A DNA stretch of 39,518 nt from positions 1 through 39,518 of the forward strand of contig CAXXSP010000016.1 in assembly GCA_963676605.2 (NCBI GenBank), written 5' to 3'. This DNA comes from SABI01 sp963676605 (GTDB lineage Bacteria; Spirochaetota; Spirochaetia; Sphaerochaetales; Sphaerochaetaceae). Numbering within the stretch: position 1 is the first letter of the stretch; the number at the start of each line of letters is the position of its first letter. Of this stretch, positions 17,364 to 25,594 are shown in pieces. The notes beneath the pieces were generated by a model, which saw nothing but the letters and a program-made list of their open reading frames with translations, had not been told where the DNA came from and searched no databases. A program made the position numbers and the translations under genes.

Positions 17364-17464
17364 CAAAAAAATCATGTTCAAAACCATTTTTTCCTTCAAG
17401 TGAAAGTTGTTAACAGTTCAAATATAGATTAATAAGCTTCGTATTCAATATGCTATCATTTGTC

Positions 17465-17494
17465 TTGCCATTATTTAGGTATTCTATTTATAAT
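17465..17494 (+). promoter_or_regulatory. Candidate upstream promoter of the ROK/GRE-2 operon
   Basis: TTGCCA at 17465-17470, 18-bp spacer, perfect TATAAT at 17489-17494. A second promoter lies 70 bases downstream, nearer the gene. Confidence 0.5.
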
Positions 17495-17537
17495 GAGTAT
17501 AAAATTAGTTCAAGATCGACTTGTGTTAGAATGTGTA

Positions 17538-17566
17538 TTGACTTGCGAATGAAACTCTATTACACT
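17538..17566 (+). promoter_or_regulatory. Candidate proximal promoter of the ROK/GRE-2 operon
   Basis: TTGACT at 17538-17543, 17-bp spacer, TACACT at 17561-17566. Transcription would begin near 17573, about 45 bases before the ROK start codon. Confidence 0.55.
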
Positions 17567-17617
17567 TTAAGCAAAAGTCTGGTGCGTATGATATTCTATC
17601 AGAAAGTGAGGTCTGGC

Positions 17618-18589
17618 ATGGAAAAACCTGCAATACTATGTGCTGTTGATATCGGAGGGACAAAACTGAGCGTTGCTCTGATGAGGCGTGACGGATCATC
17701 GATAGATACTGAGACCGTATATGATCACGTTGAGAAGACTCCTGATGAGTTTGTGGAGTATATCGGTGAGAAGACGGAACTGCTTCTTCAGAGAAATAAT
17801 CTTGAGAAAAGCTCTCTCGGTGCACTCGGAGTAGCCACCGCAGGCCATCTCAACTTCGAAACAGGCGTCCTTACCGCCATGTCAAATCTGAACGGCTATA
17901 CAGGATTTCCCATGAAAGACCGGCTGGAAGCCAGGCTCGGTGTTCCTGTCGTGATCGATAATGATGCGAACTGCCAGGCGGCAGGAGAGCTTCATTACGG
18001 TGCAGGACGTCCCTATAAGAATTTCATCTTCATGACGATCAGCACGCAGATAGGTGCAGGAATTGTTGTTGACGGCGGTCTGTTCCGCGGACATCATGGA
18101 TCGGCAGGAGAGATCGGACATACGATCGTGGAATCGGACAGTGACGCACTCTGTCTCTGCGGGAATCATGGATGCCTGATCTCTGTTGCTTCCAGTGTGG
18201 CGTTTCCCTATACGGCAAAAAAAATGCTGAAAGAAGGACTCTCTTCCTCGTTCATCGGTGGAGAGGGGTTCGACTTCGACTCCATCGACGGGAAGCTGGT
18301 CGAGGACGGGATGCATGCCGGCGATGAACTGTGCACTGCGATCGTAGACGAATATGCCCGTTATATCGGGATAGCCTGCTACAACCTGTTTCAGGTGTTC
18401 GACACGCAGTGTTTTGTACTCGGCGGCGGACTTACCTTCTGGGGAGAGAGATTTTTCTCGGGCGTCAGGTCCACGTTCAACTCTCTTGTCCGGCACATGG
18501 CCACTGAGGAGATCGCTATCATTCCCGCCGAACTCGGCAAGAATTCAGGACTTATGGGAGCGGCAGCGCTCGCTCTCGACAGAATATAA
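17618..18589 (+). CDS. ROK-family sugar kinase
   Basis: 323 residues of the ROK family, which phosphorylates hexoses or modified sugars with ATP. Visible are the phosphate-1 motif CAVDIGGTKLSVALM, catalytic Asp in IDNDANCQAAGE, HHGSAGEIGH, and the zinc site CLCGNHGC. There is no N-terminal helix-turn-helix, so it is an enzyme rather than a ROK repressor. I chose 17618 because GTGAGG precedes it and the protein begins at the conserved strand; the frame is open upstream to 17450 but that part is not family-like. It is the first gene of an operon with GRE-2 and GMC, so it probably makes the phosphorylated GRE-2 substrate. Confidence 0.88.
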   Translation: MEKPAILCAVDIGGTKLSVALMRRDGSSIDTETVYDHVEKTPDEFVEYIGEKTELLLQRNNLEKSSLGALGVATAGHLNFETGVLTAMSNLNGYTGFPMKDRLEARLGVPVVIDNDANCQAAGELHYGAGRPYKNFIFMTISTQIGAGIVVDGGLFRGHHGSAGEIGHTIVESDSDALCLCGNHGCLISVASSVAFPYTAKKMLKEGLSSSFIGGEGFDFDSIDGKLVEDGMHAGDELCTAIVDEYARYIGIACYNLFQVFDTQCFVLGGGLTFWGERFFSGVRSTFNSLVRHMATEEIAIIPAELGKNSGLMGAAALALDRI

Positions 18590-18591
18590 CT

Positions 18592-18620
18592 CAGGAACTT
18601 TCTCAGTTGAGAAGTTCCTG
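18592..18620 (+). promoter_or_regulatory. Hairpin between ROK kinase and GRE-2 genes
   Basis: CAGGAACTTTCTCA pairs with TGAGAAGTTCCTG around a short loop, with one bulged T. It immediately follows the ROK stop codon. No T-run follows, so attenuation or mRNA processing is likelier than full termination. Confidence 0.5.
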
Positions 18621-18664
18621 TTCAGACAACGTACTTGATACAACCATGTGAGGAGATAATACAC

Positions 18665-21088
18665 ATGACCACTGAAAACCACATACCGGAAGCCACAGGA
18701 TATACAGACAGAATCGCAGGTCTGAGAGAAGAGGTCCTGAGTGCAAAACCGACCATCTGTCCGGAGCGTGCGAGGTTCTATACCGACGTATATAAAGAGA
18801 ATCCCGACAAGCCGCTCATCACGATCAGGTCTCTCGCACTTGAGAGAACACTGAAGGAGATGACGATTTTCATAGAAGACGGAGCGCTGATTGTCGGTAA
18901 CCAGTCTTCCCGTCTTCGCTCTGCTCCCATCTTCCCCGAATATGCTGTGGAATGGCTGAGAAAAGAGATTGATGAGTTCGAAAAGCGTCCCGGAGATATA
19001 TTCTATCCGAGTGACGAAGTGAAACAGGAACTGCTTGAAATCTGTGACTGGTGGGAGGGGAAGACCACCCTCGATAAAGGCCGGTCCATGATGGCACCCG
19101 AGCTGAGAGATATTCACGCCGCCGGCATTATCAGGGCGGAGGGGAATCTTACCAGCGGAGACGCCCACATCGCCGTCGATAACAAGCGTATCCTCGAAGA
19201 CGGGCTCGGCCGGTTTGTCGAGCGGGTCCGTGAGCAGATGGCTGCCTGTGATATAAGCACCCGTGACGGGCTGAAGAGGAAAGTCTACTACGATGCGACG
19301 GAGAGGGCTCTGCTCTCACTGCAGGCCTTTATCCGAAGGTTCGAAGACCTCGCGCTGCAGACGGCTGAGAAGACTTCGGGAGCAAAAAGGAAGGCTGAAC
19401 TTCAGCTCATCGCGGACAACTGCGGACTCATCGCCGAAAAAAGACCCGAGACGTTCTATCAGGCGGCTCAGCTCACCTATTTCATACAGCTCGCCCTCCA
19501 GATCGAGAGTAACGGTCACTCGATGTCTCTCGGACGTGTAGACCAGTACCTCTATCCCTTCTATGCCGCTGACAAGGCTGCAGGAGCTGTGACACCGGGC
19601 TTCGCCATGGAGGTCCTGGAGAATATCTGGGTGAAGCTCCTTTCGATTCATAAGATCAGATCCTGGTCTCACACCAGATACTCGGCAGGTTCTCCGCTCT
19701 ATCAGAATGTGACGATCGGGGGACAGAGTCCCGATGGACAGGATGCCGTCAATGAACTGAGCTATCTCATTCTCCGTTCAGTGGGAGAGACCAAACTCAC
19801 CCAGCCGAATCTCTCCGTGCGATATCACAGCGGGATGTCCCAGGATTTCCTTCAGGAATGTTTCAAGGTCATCGAGAAAGGGTTCGGTATGCCGGCTTTC
19901 AATAATGACGAGATCGTCATTCCCTCCTTTGTCGACCTGGGTGTCGAAAAAGAGGACGCCTATGATTACAGCGCGATCGGCTGTATCGAGGTCGCTGTTC
20001 CCGGGAAGTGGGGCTACCGCTGTACAGGAAAACATTTCATCAATTTCATGAGAGTGTTCATGGCGACATTGAACGACGGTACTGACCCTGAAAGCGGGAA
20101 ACAGTTCTTCAAGGGAGACGGAACGCTGGAGGATTTCTCCAGTTATGATGAGCTCCTCCTTGCCTGGAAACATCAGATCAGTCAGTATGCGAAAGCAGGG
20201 ATCTCCATTGATACGGCTATCGATACCGTTCTCGAGGCGGAAGGCGCAGACCTGCTTGCCTCGGCGTTTGTCGAAGACTGTATCGGACGCGGTATGACCA
20301 TCCATGAGGGAGGATCGAAGTATGACTTCGTTTCAGGTCTTCAGGTGGGTATTGCCAACCTGGGCAATTCCCTGGCCGCTATCAAGAAACTGGTGTTTGA
20401 AGAGAAGAAGATCACCGCGGCAGACCTCATGAAGCACGTGAGAAGCGATTTCTCAGGTACCGATGGCGAGCTTGTGAGACAGCAGCTGCTCAACCTCGCT
20501 CCCAAGTACGGAAACGATGATGACTACGTGGACTCTCTCACCACCGAGGCGTATAACATGTATATCGAGGAGCTGCCCAAATACCGCACGATCAGGGACG
20601 GAAAGGGTCCTATCGGATGCAGATGGTATGCGGGAACCTCGAGCATCTCGGCAAACGTTCCTTCCGGAGCCGTTGTTGGAGCAACTCCCGATGGACGGCA
20701 TGCGGGGAAACCTCTGGCAGAGGGAGCCTCTCCATCCAGCGGAACAGATGTGAACGGACCCACCGCGGTATTCCGTTCGATATCGAAGCTTCCGACGGAA
20801 AAGATCCTCGGCGGTGTTCTGCTGAACCAGAAAACGACTCCCGCAATCCTTGCCGAACCGGCAAGCAAGCGCAAGCTGGCGTCCATGCTTGACGCCTTCT
20901 TCACTGACCTGAAGGGGTGGCATGTACAGTACAATGTCGTGAACCGGGAAACCCTCCTTGATGCCCAGAAGAACCCTGAAGAACATCGTGATCTGGTTGT
21001 CCGGGTCGCAGGGTACTCGGCCTTCTTCAACACACTCTCTCCTGAAACCCAGAATGATATCATCGCCAGGACAGAGCAGAAGATCTGA
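18665..21088 (+). CDS. Glycyl radical enzyme 2, YbiW/PflD-like
   Basis: 807 residues. The glycyl motif is VRVAGYSAFFNTLSPETQND with Gly783, and the active-site cysteine is C440 in AIGCIEVAVPGKWGYRCTG, with Glu442. This stretch, and KYGNDDDYVDSL and GTSSISANVPSGA, closely match E. coli YbiW/PflD as I recall them. Those E. coli enzymes have been reported to open the ring of 1,5-anhydrohexitol 6-phosphates to 1-deoxyfructose 6-phosphate (from memory, not checked). AGGAGAT upstream supports the start at 18665. GMC follows 12 bases later. The cognate activase is probably the one at 23523-24455. The upstream ROK kinase would supply a phosphorylated substrate. Confidence 0.9.
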   Translation: MTTENHIPEATGYTDRIAGLREEVLSAKPTICPERARFYTDVYKENPDKPLITIRSLALERTLKEMTIFIEDGALIVGNQSSRLRSAPIFPEYAVEWLRKEIDEFEKRPGDIFYPSDEVKQELLEICDWWEGKTTLDKGRSMMAPELRDIHAAGIIRAEGNLTSGDAHIAVDNKRILEDGLGRFVERVREQMAACDISTRDGLKRKVYYDATERALLSLQAFIRRFEDLALQTAEKTSGAKRKAELQLIADNCGLIAEKRPETFYQAAQLTYFIQLALQIESNGHSMSLGRVDQYLYPFYAADKAAGAVTPGFAMEVLENIWVKLLSIHKIRSWSHTRYSAGSPLYQNVTIGGQSPDGQDAVNELSYLILRSVGETKLTQPNLSVRYHSGMSQDFLQECFKVIEKGFGMPAFNNDEIVIPSFVDLGVEKEDAYDYSAIGCIEVAVPGKWGYRCTGKHFINFMRVFMATLNDGTDPESGKQFFKGDGTLEDFSSYDELLLAWKHQISQYAKAGISIDTAIDTVLEAEGADLLASAFVEDCIGRGMTIHEGGSKYDFVSGLQVGIANLGNSLAAIKKLVFEEKKITAADLMKHVRSDFSGTDGELVRQQLLNLAPKYGNDDDYVDSLTTEAYNMYIEELPKYRTIRDGKGPIGCRWYAGTSSISANVPSGAVVGATPDGRHAGKPLAEGASPSSGTDVNGPTAVFRSISKLPTEKILGGVLLNQKTTPAILAEPASKRKLASMLDAFFTDLKGWHVQYNVVNRETLLDAQKNPEEHRDLVVRVAGYSAFFNTLSPETQNDIIARTEQKI

Positions 21089-21100
21089 GGAGAGAGGGAC

Positions 21101-22633
21101 ATGAAACTCGAGAGCCATTATGACCTTGTGATCATCGGTGCCGGAATGGGTGGAAGCTCGCTTGCCTACACCCTCCGCCATTCTCCCTATTCGATTCTCA
21201 TCCTCGAGAGGGGCGGGTACATCAAACAGGAGGCGGCGAACTGGGATGTCGGCGAGGTCATTTCGAAACACATCTACGATGTGGATGAGAAGTGGCTCGA
21301 TGCAGAAGGGAAGGAGTTCACTCCGCGTGTCTATTACAACGTCGGAGGCTCGAGCAAGTTTTTCGGCGGTACTTCTCTACGTTACCGTGAGAAGGATTTT
21401 ACGGGAAGAGACTATCCTGAAGGGAAGAGTGTACCCTGGCCTTTCCCCTATGAAGAGCTTGCTCCGTTTTATGATGAGGCGGAAAAAGCGATGGGAGTGA
21501 GAGGGCTGAAGGGGGCCGATGAAAGCGAACCTCCCCGTGGAGAGTTTCCGTACCCCCCGATTGAGAGCGAACCTGAGATCGCCCGTCTCGCCGAAGAATT
21601 CCGCGCTCAGGGGCTGCATCCTTTTCCTCTGCCTATCGCAGTGTATCAGGGAGGAGGCGGCCACTGTCAGAAGGGGAGTCCCTGTGATGGGTTTCCCTGT
21701 AAGATCAGGGCAAAGGGAGATGGTGAGAATGCCTTTCTCCGTCCCGCACTCAAGGAAAAGAAAGATATCACGGTCGTCACTCATGCGAAGGTGACCCGTC
21801 TGATACACAACGCTGAAGGCGATAGGATCACTTCTCTTACTGTGGAGATCGATGGCGCCTCTGTAGAGGTGAGTGCAGGTATCTGCGCTCTGGCAGCAGG
21901 AGCAGCCGGTACAGCTTCCCTGATGCTCTCTTCGACGAGTGAGAGGTATCCTCAGGGGCTCGCAAACGGTTCCGGTCAGCTGGGACGCAACTATATGGCT
22001 CATAATAATACGGTCCTCATGGCGTTCTCTCTGTTCAGAAAGAATCCGACCCGCTTCCAGAAGACCATCGCTATTCAGGACTTCTACAACGGAGACAGTG
22101 TGAAAGGTAAAGGATCTGGTAATATCCAGATGCGGGGGAAAGTACAGGCTGCGAATAATGCAAAGCATGCGAACTTCCTGGTACGGACCTTTGCCGGGTT
22201 CATCGCGCGCCGTTCTTTCGATTTCTGGCTGATGTCGGAAGACCTTCCCTCAGCAGATAACAGGGTGGAAGTGATTCAGGATCCTGACGGGCAGATGAGA
22301 ACACGGCTCTCCCGGGAGCTGAACAACCTCTCGGTACACAGGAACTTTGTGAATTCTTTCAGGAAGATACTTAGGTCTATGGGTTTTCCTTTCATTATCG
22401 AACGTACCCCCTCACCCTCGGTCATCCAGCACCAGGTGGGAACAGCACGCGCAGGGAATGACCCGGCTGCCTCGGTCGTGAACCGGGATTGCAGAGCTCA
22501 CGAGATACAGAATCTGTACATTGTTGACGGGAGTATATTCCCTTCCTCCGCTGCAGTGAACCCGGCACTTACGATTGCAGCGAACGCAATCAGGGTGGGT
22601 AGGATCATTGAGAAGGAATTGGCACAGAACTAA
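21101..22633 (+). CDS. GMC-family FAD-dependent oxidoreductase
   Basis: 510 residues of the glucose-methanol-choline family. It begins with the FAD dinucleotide-binding motif (LVIIGAGMGGSSLAY) and ends with the family C-terminus, including the catalytic His in QHQVGTARAG and Asn in NPALTIAANAIRVGR. Relatives oxidise sugar hydroxyls to keto groups (for example glucoside 3-dehydrogenase or pyranose 2-oxidase). No signal peptide is seen, so it probably acts in the cytoplasm and reacts with an acceptor other than oxygen. It follows GRE-2 in the same operon (AGGAGAGAG ribosome binding site). Sugar and carbon position are unknown. Confidence 0.87.
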   Translation: MKLESHYDLVIIGAGMGGSSLAYTLRHSPYSILILERGGYIKQEAANWDVGEVISKHIYDVDEKWLDAEGKEFTPRVYYNVGGSSKFFGGTSLRYREKDFTGRDYPEGKSVPWPFPYEELAPFYDEAEKAMGVRGLKGADESEPPRGEFPYPPIESEPEIARLAEEFRAQGLHPFPLPIAVYQGGGGHCQKGSPCDGFPCKIRAKGDGENAFLRPALKEKKDITVVTHAKVTRLIHNAEGDRITSLTVEIDGASVEVSAGICALAAGAAGTASLMLSSTSERYPQGLANGSGQLGRNYMAHNNTVLMAFSLFRKNPTRFQKTIAIQDFYNGDSVKGKGSGNIQMRGKVQAANNAKHANFLVRTFAGFIARRSFDFWLMSEDLPSADNRVEVIQDPDGQMRTRLSRELNNLSVHRNFVNSFRKILRSMGFPFIIERTPSPSVIQHQVGTARAGNDPAASVVNRDCRAHEIQNLYIVDGSIFPSSAAVNPALTIAANAIRVGRIIEKELAQN

Positions 22634-22650
22634 CTCTGAAGGATAGTTTT

Positions 22651-23418
22651 CTACTCCATCGGGGGAGTGTCGATATCCTCGCAGAGCAGGACCTGAATCC
22701 CCGAAGCCTCGAGGGCCGATTTCTGCTCGCCGCTTATCTGATTATCGGTGATGAGATACTCGATATCCCGTGCAGAGCATATCTGACAGAGGGAGGTCCG
22801 TCCGATCTTCGTCGAGTCAGAGAGCACGTAGGTGGTTCTTGCCTTCTTGGCAGCCCTGCGGGCTATATCGGCTCTCAGCATATTCGAGCAGGTGAACCCG
22901 TGATCTGCGGTTATACCGTCCACTCCTATAAACGCCTTGGAAAAATAGAGGTGCTCAAGTCCCAGCTCTGCCAGAGAGCCGACGACACATTCACTGTCCT
23001 GCTGATATACGCCTCCGAGAAGAATCACATCGACTGAAGATCCCTTCAGCTGTCGTGCAACGAAGGTATTGTTCGTCACAACCTGGATACCGCTTCTCTT
23101 CTGGAGCTGGCGCGCGAGAAGGACGTTCGCTGAACCTGAATCGATGAATACAATATCATTCGTCTGAATCAGAGACGCCGCAGACATGGCGATAGACGTT
23201 TTCGCGGCGAAATTGATTCCTATTCTGCGCATGATGTCATCTTCATTGTTGATGACAGCTCCTCCGTGAACCCGTTTCAGCAGTCCGTACTCTTCAAGGT
23301 AATCAAGATCACCTCTGATGGTGACTGCACTTACATTGAAATGGGCTGAGAGCTTCGCTACCGAGATTTCCTCATTCTCCGTGAGCATCTGGAGAATCTT
23401 TCCTTGTCTATCGTTCAT
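22651..23418 (-). CDS. DeoR/GlpR-family transcriptional repressor
   Basis: 255 residues. N-terminal winged helix (RQGKILQMLTENEEISVAKL, then VSAVTIRGDLDYLEEYGLL) and the RVHGGAV linker of the DeoR family. The C-terminal sugar-phosphate-sensing domain has FIDSGSANVLLARQL, VILLGGVY and LSDSTKIG. Members usually repress a sugar operon until a phosphorylated intermediate binds. AAAGGAT precedes the ATG. It lies at the 3' end of the epimerase-Gfo/Idh-activase operon, 104 bases after the activase, and convergent with GMC. Likely targets are this operon and the ROK/GRE-2 operon. Confidence 0.9.
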   Translation of the reverse strand: MNDRQGKILQMLTENEEISVAKLSAHFNVSAVTIRGDLDYLEEYGLLKRVHGGAVINNEDDIMRRIGINFAAKTSIAMSAASLIQTNDIVFIDSGSANVLLARQLQKRSGIQVVTNNTFVARQLKGSSVDVILLGGVYQQDSECVVGSLAELGLEHLYFSKAFIGVDGITADHGFTCSNMLRADIARRAAKKARTTYVLSDSTKIGRTSLCQICSARDIEYLITDNQISGEQKSALEASGIQVLLCEDIDTPPME

Positions 23419-23522
23419 ATGTATCCTTTAGAGCATACTAATACGTTTCATATACTCTGTCCAGCAGACTTTCCCGTCTTGCCCGACTGGAATTTCTGCA
23501 CAATTGGTCATCTCATCGTCTC

Positions 23523-24455
23523 CTATCCGGTGAATATTCTCGCACCGGCATCCTGTATGATCTTTTTAAACCCGTCCATCTCCTCCTCGGAATAGGGACT
23601 CCTGTATTCTGAAAATTTCCAGGACTGACCGAGCGCATGATATTTTCCTCTCGGCAGTGGATTGAAGTTGACCAGTTCGATTTCTCTATCGCCGGGGAGC
23701 GCTGCAACGAAACGGGCGATAGGTTCCAGATTCGTCCGGGGTGTCGTTATCTCGGGGATCATGGGGATCCTGATCAAGAGGTCCGATTCCTGCTCTGCTA
23801 TGTAGCTGATATTCTTCAGGATCTGTTCGTTCCGTACTCCGGTATAGCGAAGATGTTCATCCGAGTTCCAGAGTTTGATATCGACGAGAAACTGATCGAT
23901 GTAGGGGAGAGCCTCTCTCACGATGTCATGGCTGTAGGAGGCTGTGGTCTCGACTGCCGTATGAATGCCCTCCTCCCTGCAGGCTTTCAGCACTGCGAGG
24001 GTGAAATGGTTCTGCACGAACGGTTCTCCGCCGGAAAGGGTCACGCCGCCTCCGGAACGTCTGTAAAAGGATTCATCCCGTCTGATGACATCAACAAGCT
24101 CCGAGACGCTGTAGTTCTTGCTGTCCCAGTCGAGAGCTGATACGGGACAGGCGGCTACACAGGTACCGGCATTGGTACATGCGTGCCGGTCGATGTGGAT
24201 GAAATTGACGTCGTCTGGGTGAGCGCTGAGCGCGTTATTGGAACATACCTCGACACATCGGCTGCATTGAATACATCGTTCATGATAAAACCAGAGATCA
24301 GGTTTTCGGGCGATACCCTCCGGGTTCTGGCACCAGATGCACGAAAGGGGACACCCTTTCAGAAAGACCGTCGTCCTGATTCCGTTCCCGTCATGGATCG
24401 CGAATCGTTTGATGTCAAAGACATCTCCTCTCAGTTCCGATGTATCTTCCTTCAT
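23523..24455 (-). CDS. GRE activase 2 (radical SAM)
   Basis: 310 residues. Radical SAM cysteines are C35, C39, C42 (GCPLSCIWC). A ferredoxin-like insert follows: the first motif is complete (C61, C64, C67, C71), but the second is C93-x2-A96-x2-C99-x3-C103, with alanine where the second cysteine of a ferredoxin motif is expected. The GGGVTLSGGEP motif is intact. It should activate GRE-2, the nearest GRE without an adjacent activase. Its ATG overlaps the stop of the Gfo/Idh gene (ATGA), so translation is coupled. Confidence 0.9.
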   Translation of the reverse strand: MKEDTSELRGDVFDIKRFAIHDGNGIRTTVFLKGCPLSCIWCQNPEGIARKPDLWFYHERCIQCSRCVEVCSNNALSAHPDDVNFIHIDRHACTNAGTCVAACPVSALDWDSKNYSVSELVDVIRRDESFYRRSGGGVTLSGGEPFVQNHFTLAVLKACREEGIHTAVETTASYSHDIVREALPYIDQFLVDIKLWNSDEHLRYTGVRNEQILKNISYIAEQESDLLIRIPMIPEITTPRTNLEPIARFVAALPGDREIELVNFNPLPRGKYHALGQSWKFSEYRSPYSEEEMDGFKKIIQDAGARIFTG

Positions 24456-25594
24456 CTTCGTACCTCAGTCCAGGATCCACTGTTCTCTGCTGATATTTCG
24501 ACTGCATCAAGAATATACTGTACTTTCAAGCCGTCTTCGATACCCGGTGAGGGCTGTTTTCCTTCTGCCAGTGCCGAGAGAAACTGATACTGACTTTCTG
24601 AGTGGGCGCGTTCCCAGCCGATCGGTGCACGTGGCGGGGGAGTTTTCGCACCCGGGTAATTCTGCATGCTTTCCAGACGCTGCCAGCCCCGGCTTCCGCC
24701 GTAGCCCGGAGCGCCGCTCTTCGTATCGTCGTAGTAGGAGATAAAGCCGGGATCCATCAGATCGAACCTGAGGGCTCCACGTTCTCCATGGATGGTGAAC
24801 TTCAAATCATCAAGCGTACCGGTGGCGAAGCGGGAACATTCGATCGTGCCGACCGCGCCGCCGGTCATCCGGGCGTTCACCCAGGCGACATCATCCACCG
24901 TAACTTCTCCACTTCTGCTCGCATCTTCAGGGAGCGGACGCTCTTTGATGAAGGTATGGAGCATTCCCTGTACGGAATCGAATTCACCCACCAGGAAGCG
25001 GACAAGATCGAGCACGTGGGAACCGAGATCTCCGAGAGCTCCGGATCCTCCCTTCTCTTTCTGCATCCTCCAGGTAAGGGGACGAGCAGGATTCTGGTAA
25101 CCTGAGTGAAGATATTCAAAGCGGTAGGTGAAGATCTTTCCGAGGAGACCTTCCTCCATGATCTGCTTCGCCCTGATGATTGCAGGGAAGAAACGATACT
25201 GGAAGACCATGCCGAACTGTATGCCGGTCTGTGCCACCAGTTCTGCAATTGCCTCGGCCTCTGAGATTGTCCCCGAAAGGGGTTTCTCGCAGTAGATTGC
25301 CTTGCCTGCAGCGGCAGCTTCCCTGATCACCTCCAGATGAAGCTGATTCGGTAGGGTGATATCAACGACATCAACATCATCAGAGGAGGCAAGGGCTGCT
25401 ACATCGCCGCTTGCATGGATGAAGCCGGCGTCGGCCTGCGCCCTGTCAGCTGTCTCCTGTCTGCTTGTCCCTACTCTCTGGAGAACGGGGGTGATCCCGT
25501 CAGGGTAGATGAGAGGTATGGTCTTATAGCCGAGTGCGTGCACTCTTCCTATCCCGCTGTACCCTGCCATACCGATGCGAAATTCCTTCTTCAT
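24452..25594 (-). CDS. Gfo/Idh/MocA-family NAD(P)-dependent oxidoreductase
   Basis: 380 residues. N-terminal Rossmann fold (IGMAGYSGIGRVHALGYKT), the family signature YCEKPLSGTISEAEA, and a C-terminal alpha/beta substrate domain (FEYLHSGYQNPARPLTWR, GALGDLGSHVLDLVRFL). The family oxidises or reduces sugar or cyclitol hydroxyls; 1,5-anhydrofructose reductase and myo-inositol dehydrogenase are members. Its start overlaps the epimerase stop (ATGA). Context suggests that it interconverts a keto-sugar with a sugar alcohol in the GRE-2 pathway, perhaps acting with the GMC enzyme. Substrate unknown. Confidence 0.9.
   Translation of the reverse strand: MKKEFRIGMAGYSGIGRVHALGYKTIPLIYPDGITPVLQRVGTSRQETADRAQADAGFIHASGDVAALASSDDVDVVDITLPNQLHLEVIREAAAAGKAIYCEKPLSGTISEAEAIAELVAQTGIQFGMVFQYRFFPAIIRAKQIMEEGLLGKIFTYRFEYLHSGYQNPARPLTWRMQKEKGGSGALGDLGSHVLDLVRFLVGEFDSVQGMLHTFIKERPLPEDASRSGEVTVDDVAWVNARMTGGAVGTIECSRFATGTLDDLKFTIHGERGALRFDLMDPGFISYYDDTKSGAPGYGGSRGWQRLESMQNYPGAKTPPPRAPIGWERAHSESQYQFLSALAEGKQPSPGIEDGLKVQYILDAVEISAENSGSWTEVRR

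Larger units (their letters stand above)
17196..17617. promoter_or_regulatory. Divergent AT-rich promoter region between importer and ROK/GRE-2 operons
   Basis: This 422-base region has no gene. It is AT-rich and holds several dyads: GTTGAC-G-GTCAAC at 17296-17308, TTGT-CA-ACAA around 17357-17366, and TGTTAACA around 17409-17416. The similar TTGT(c/t)AACA cores suggest operators of a sugar regulator such as the nearby DeoR protein. Candidate promoters for both directions are listed separately. Confidence 0.5.
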
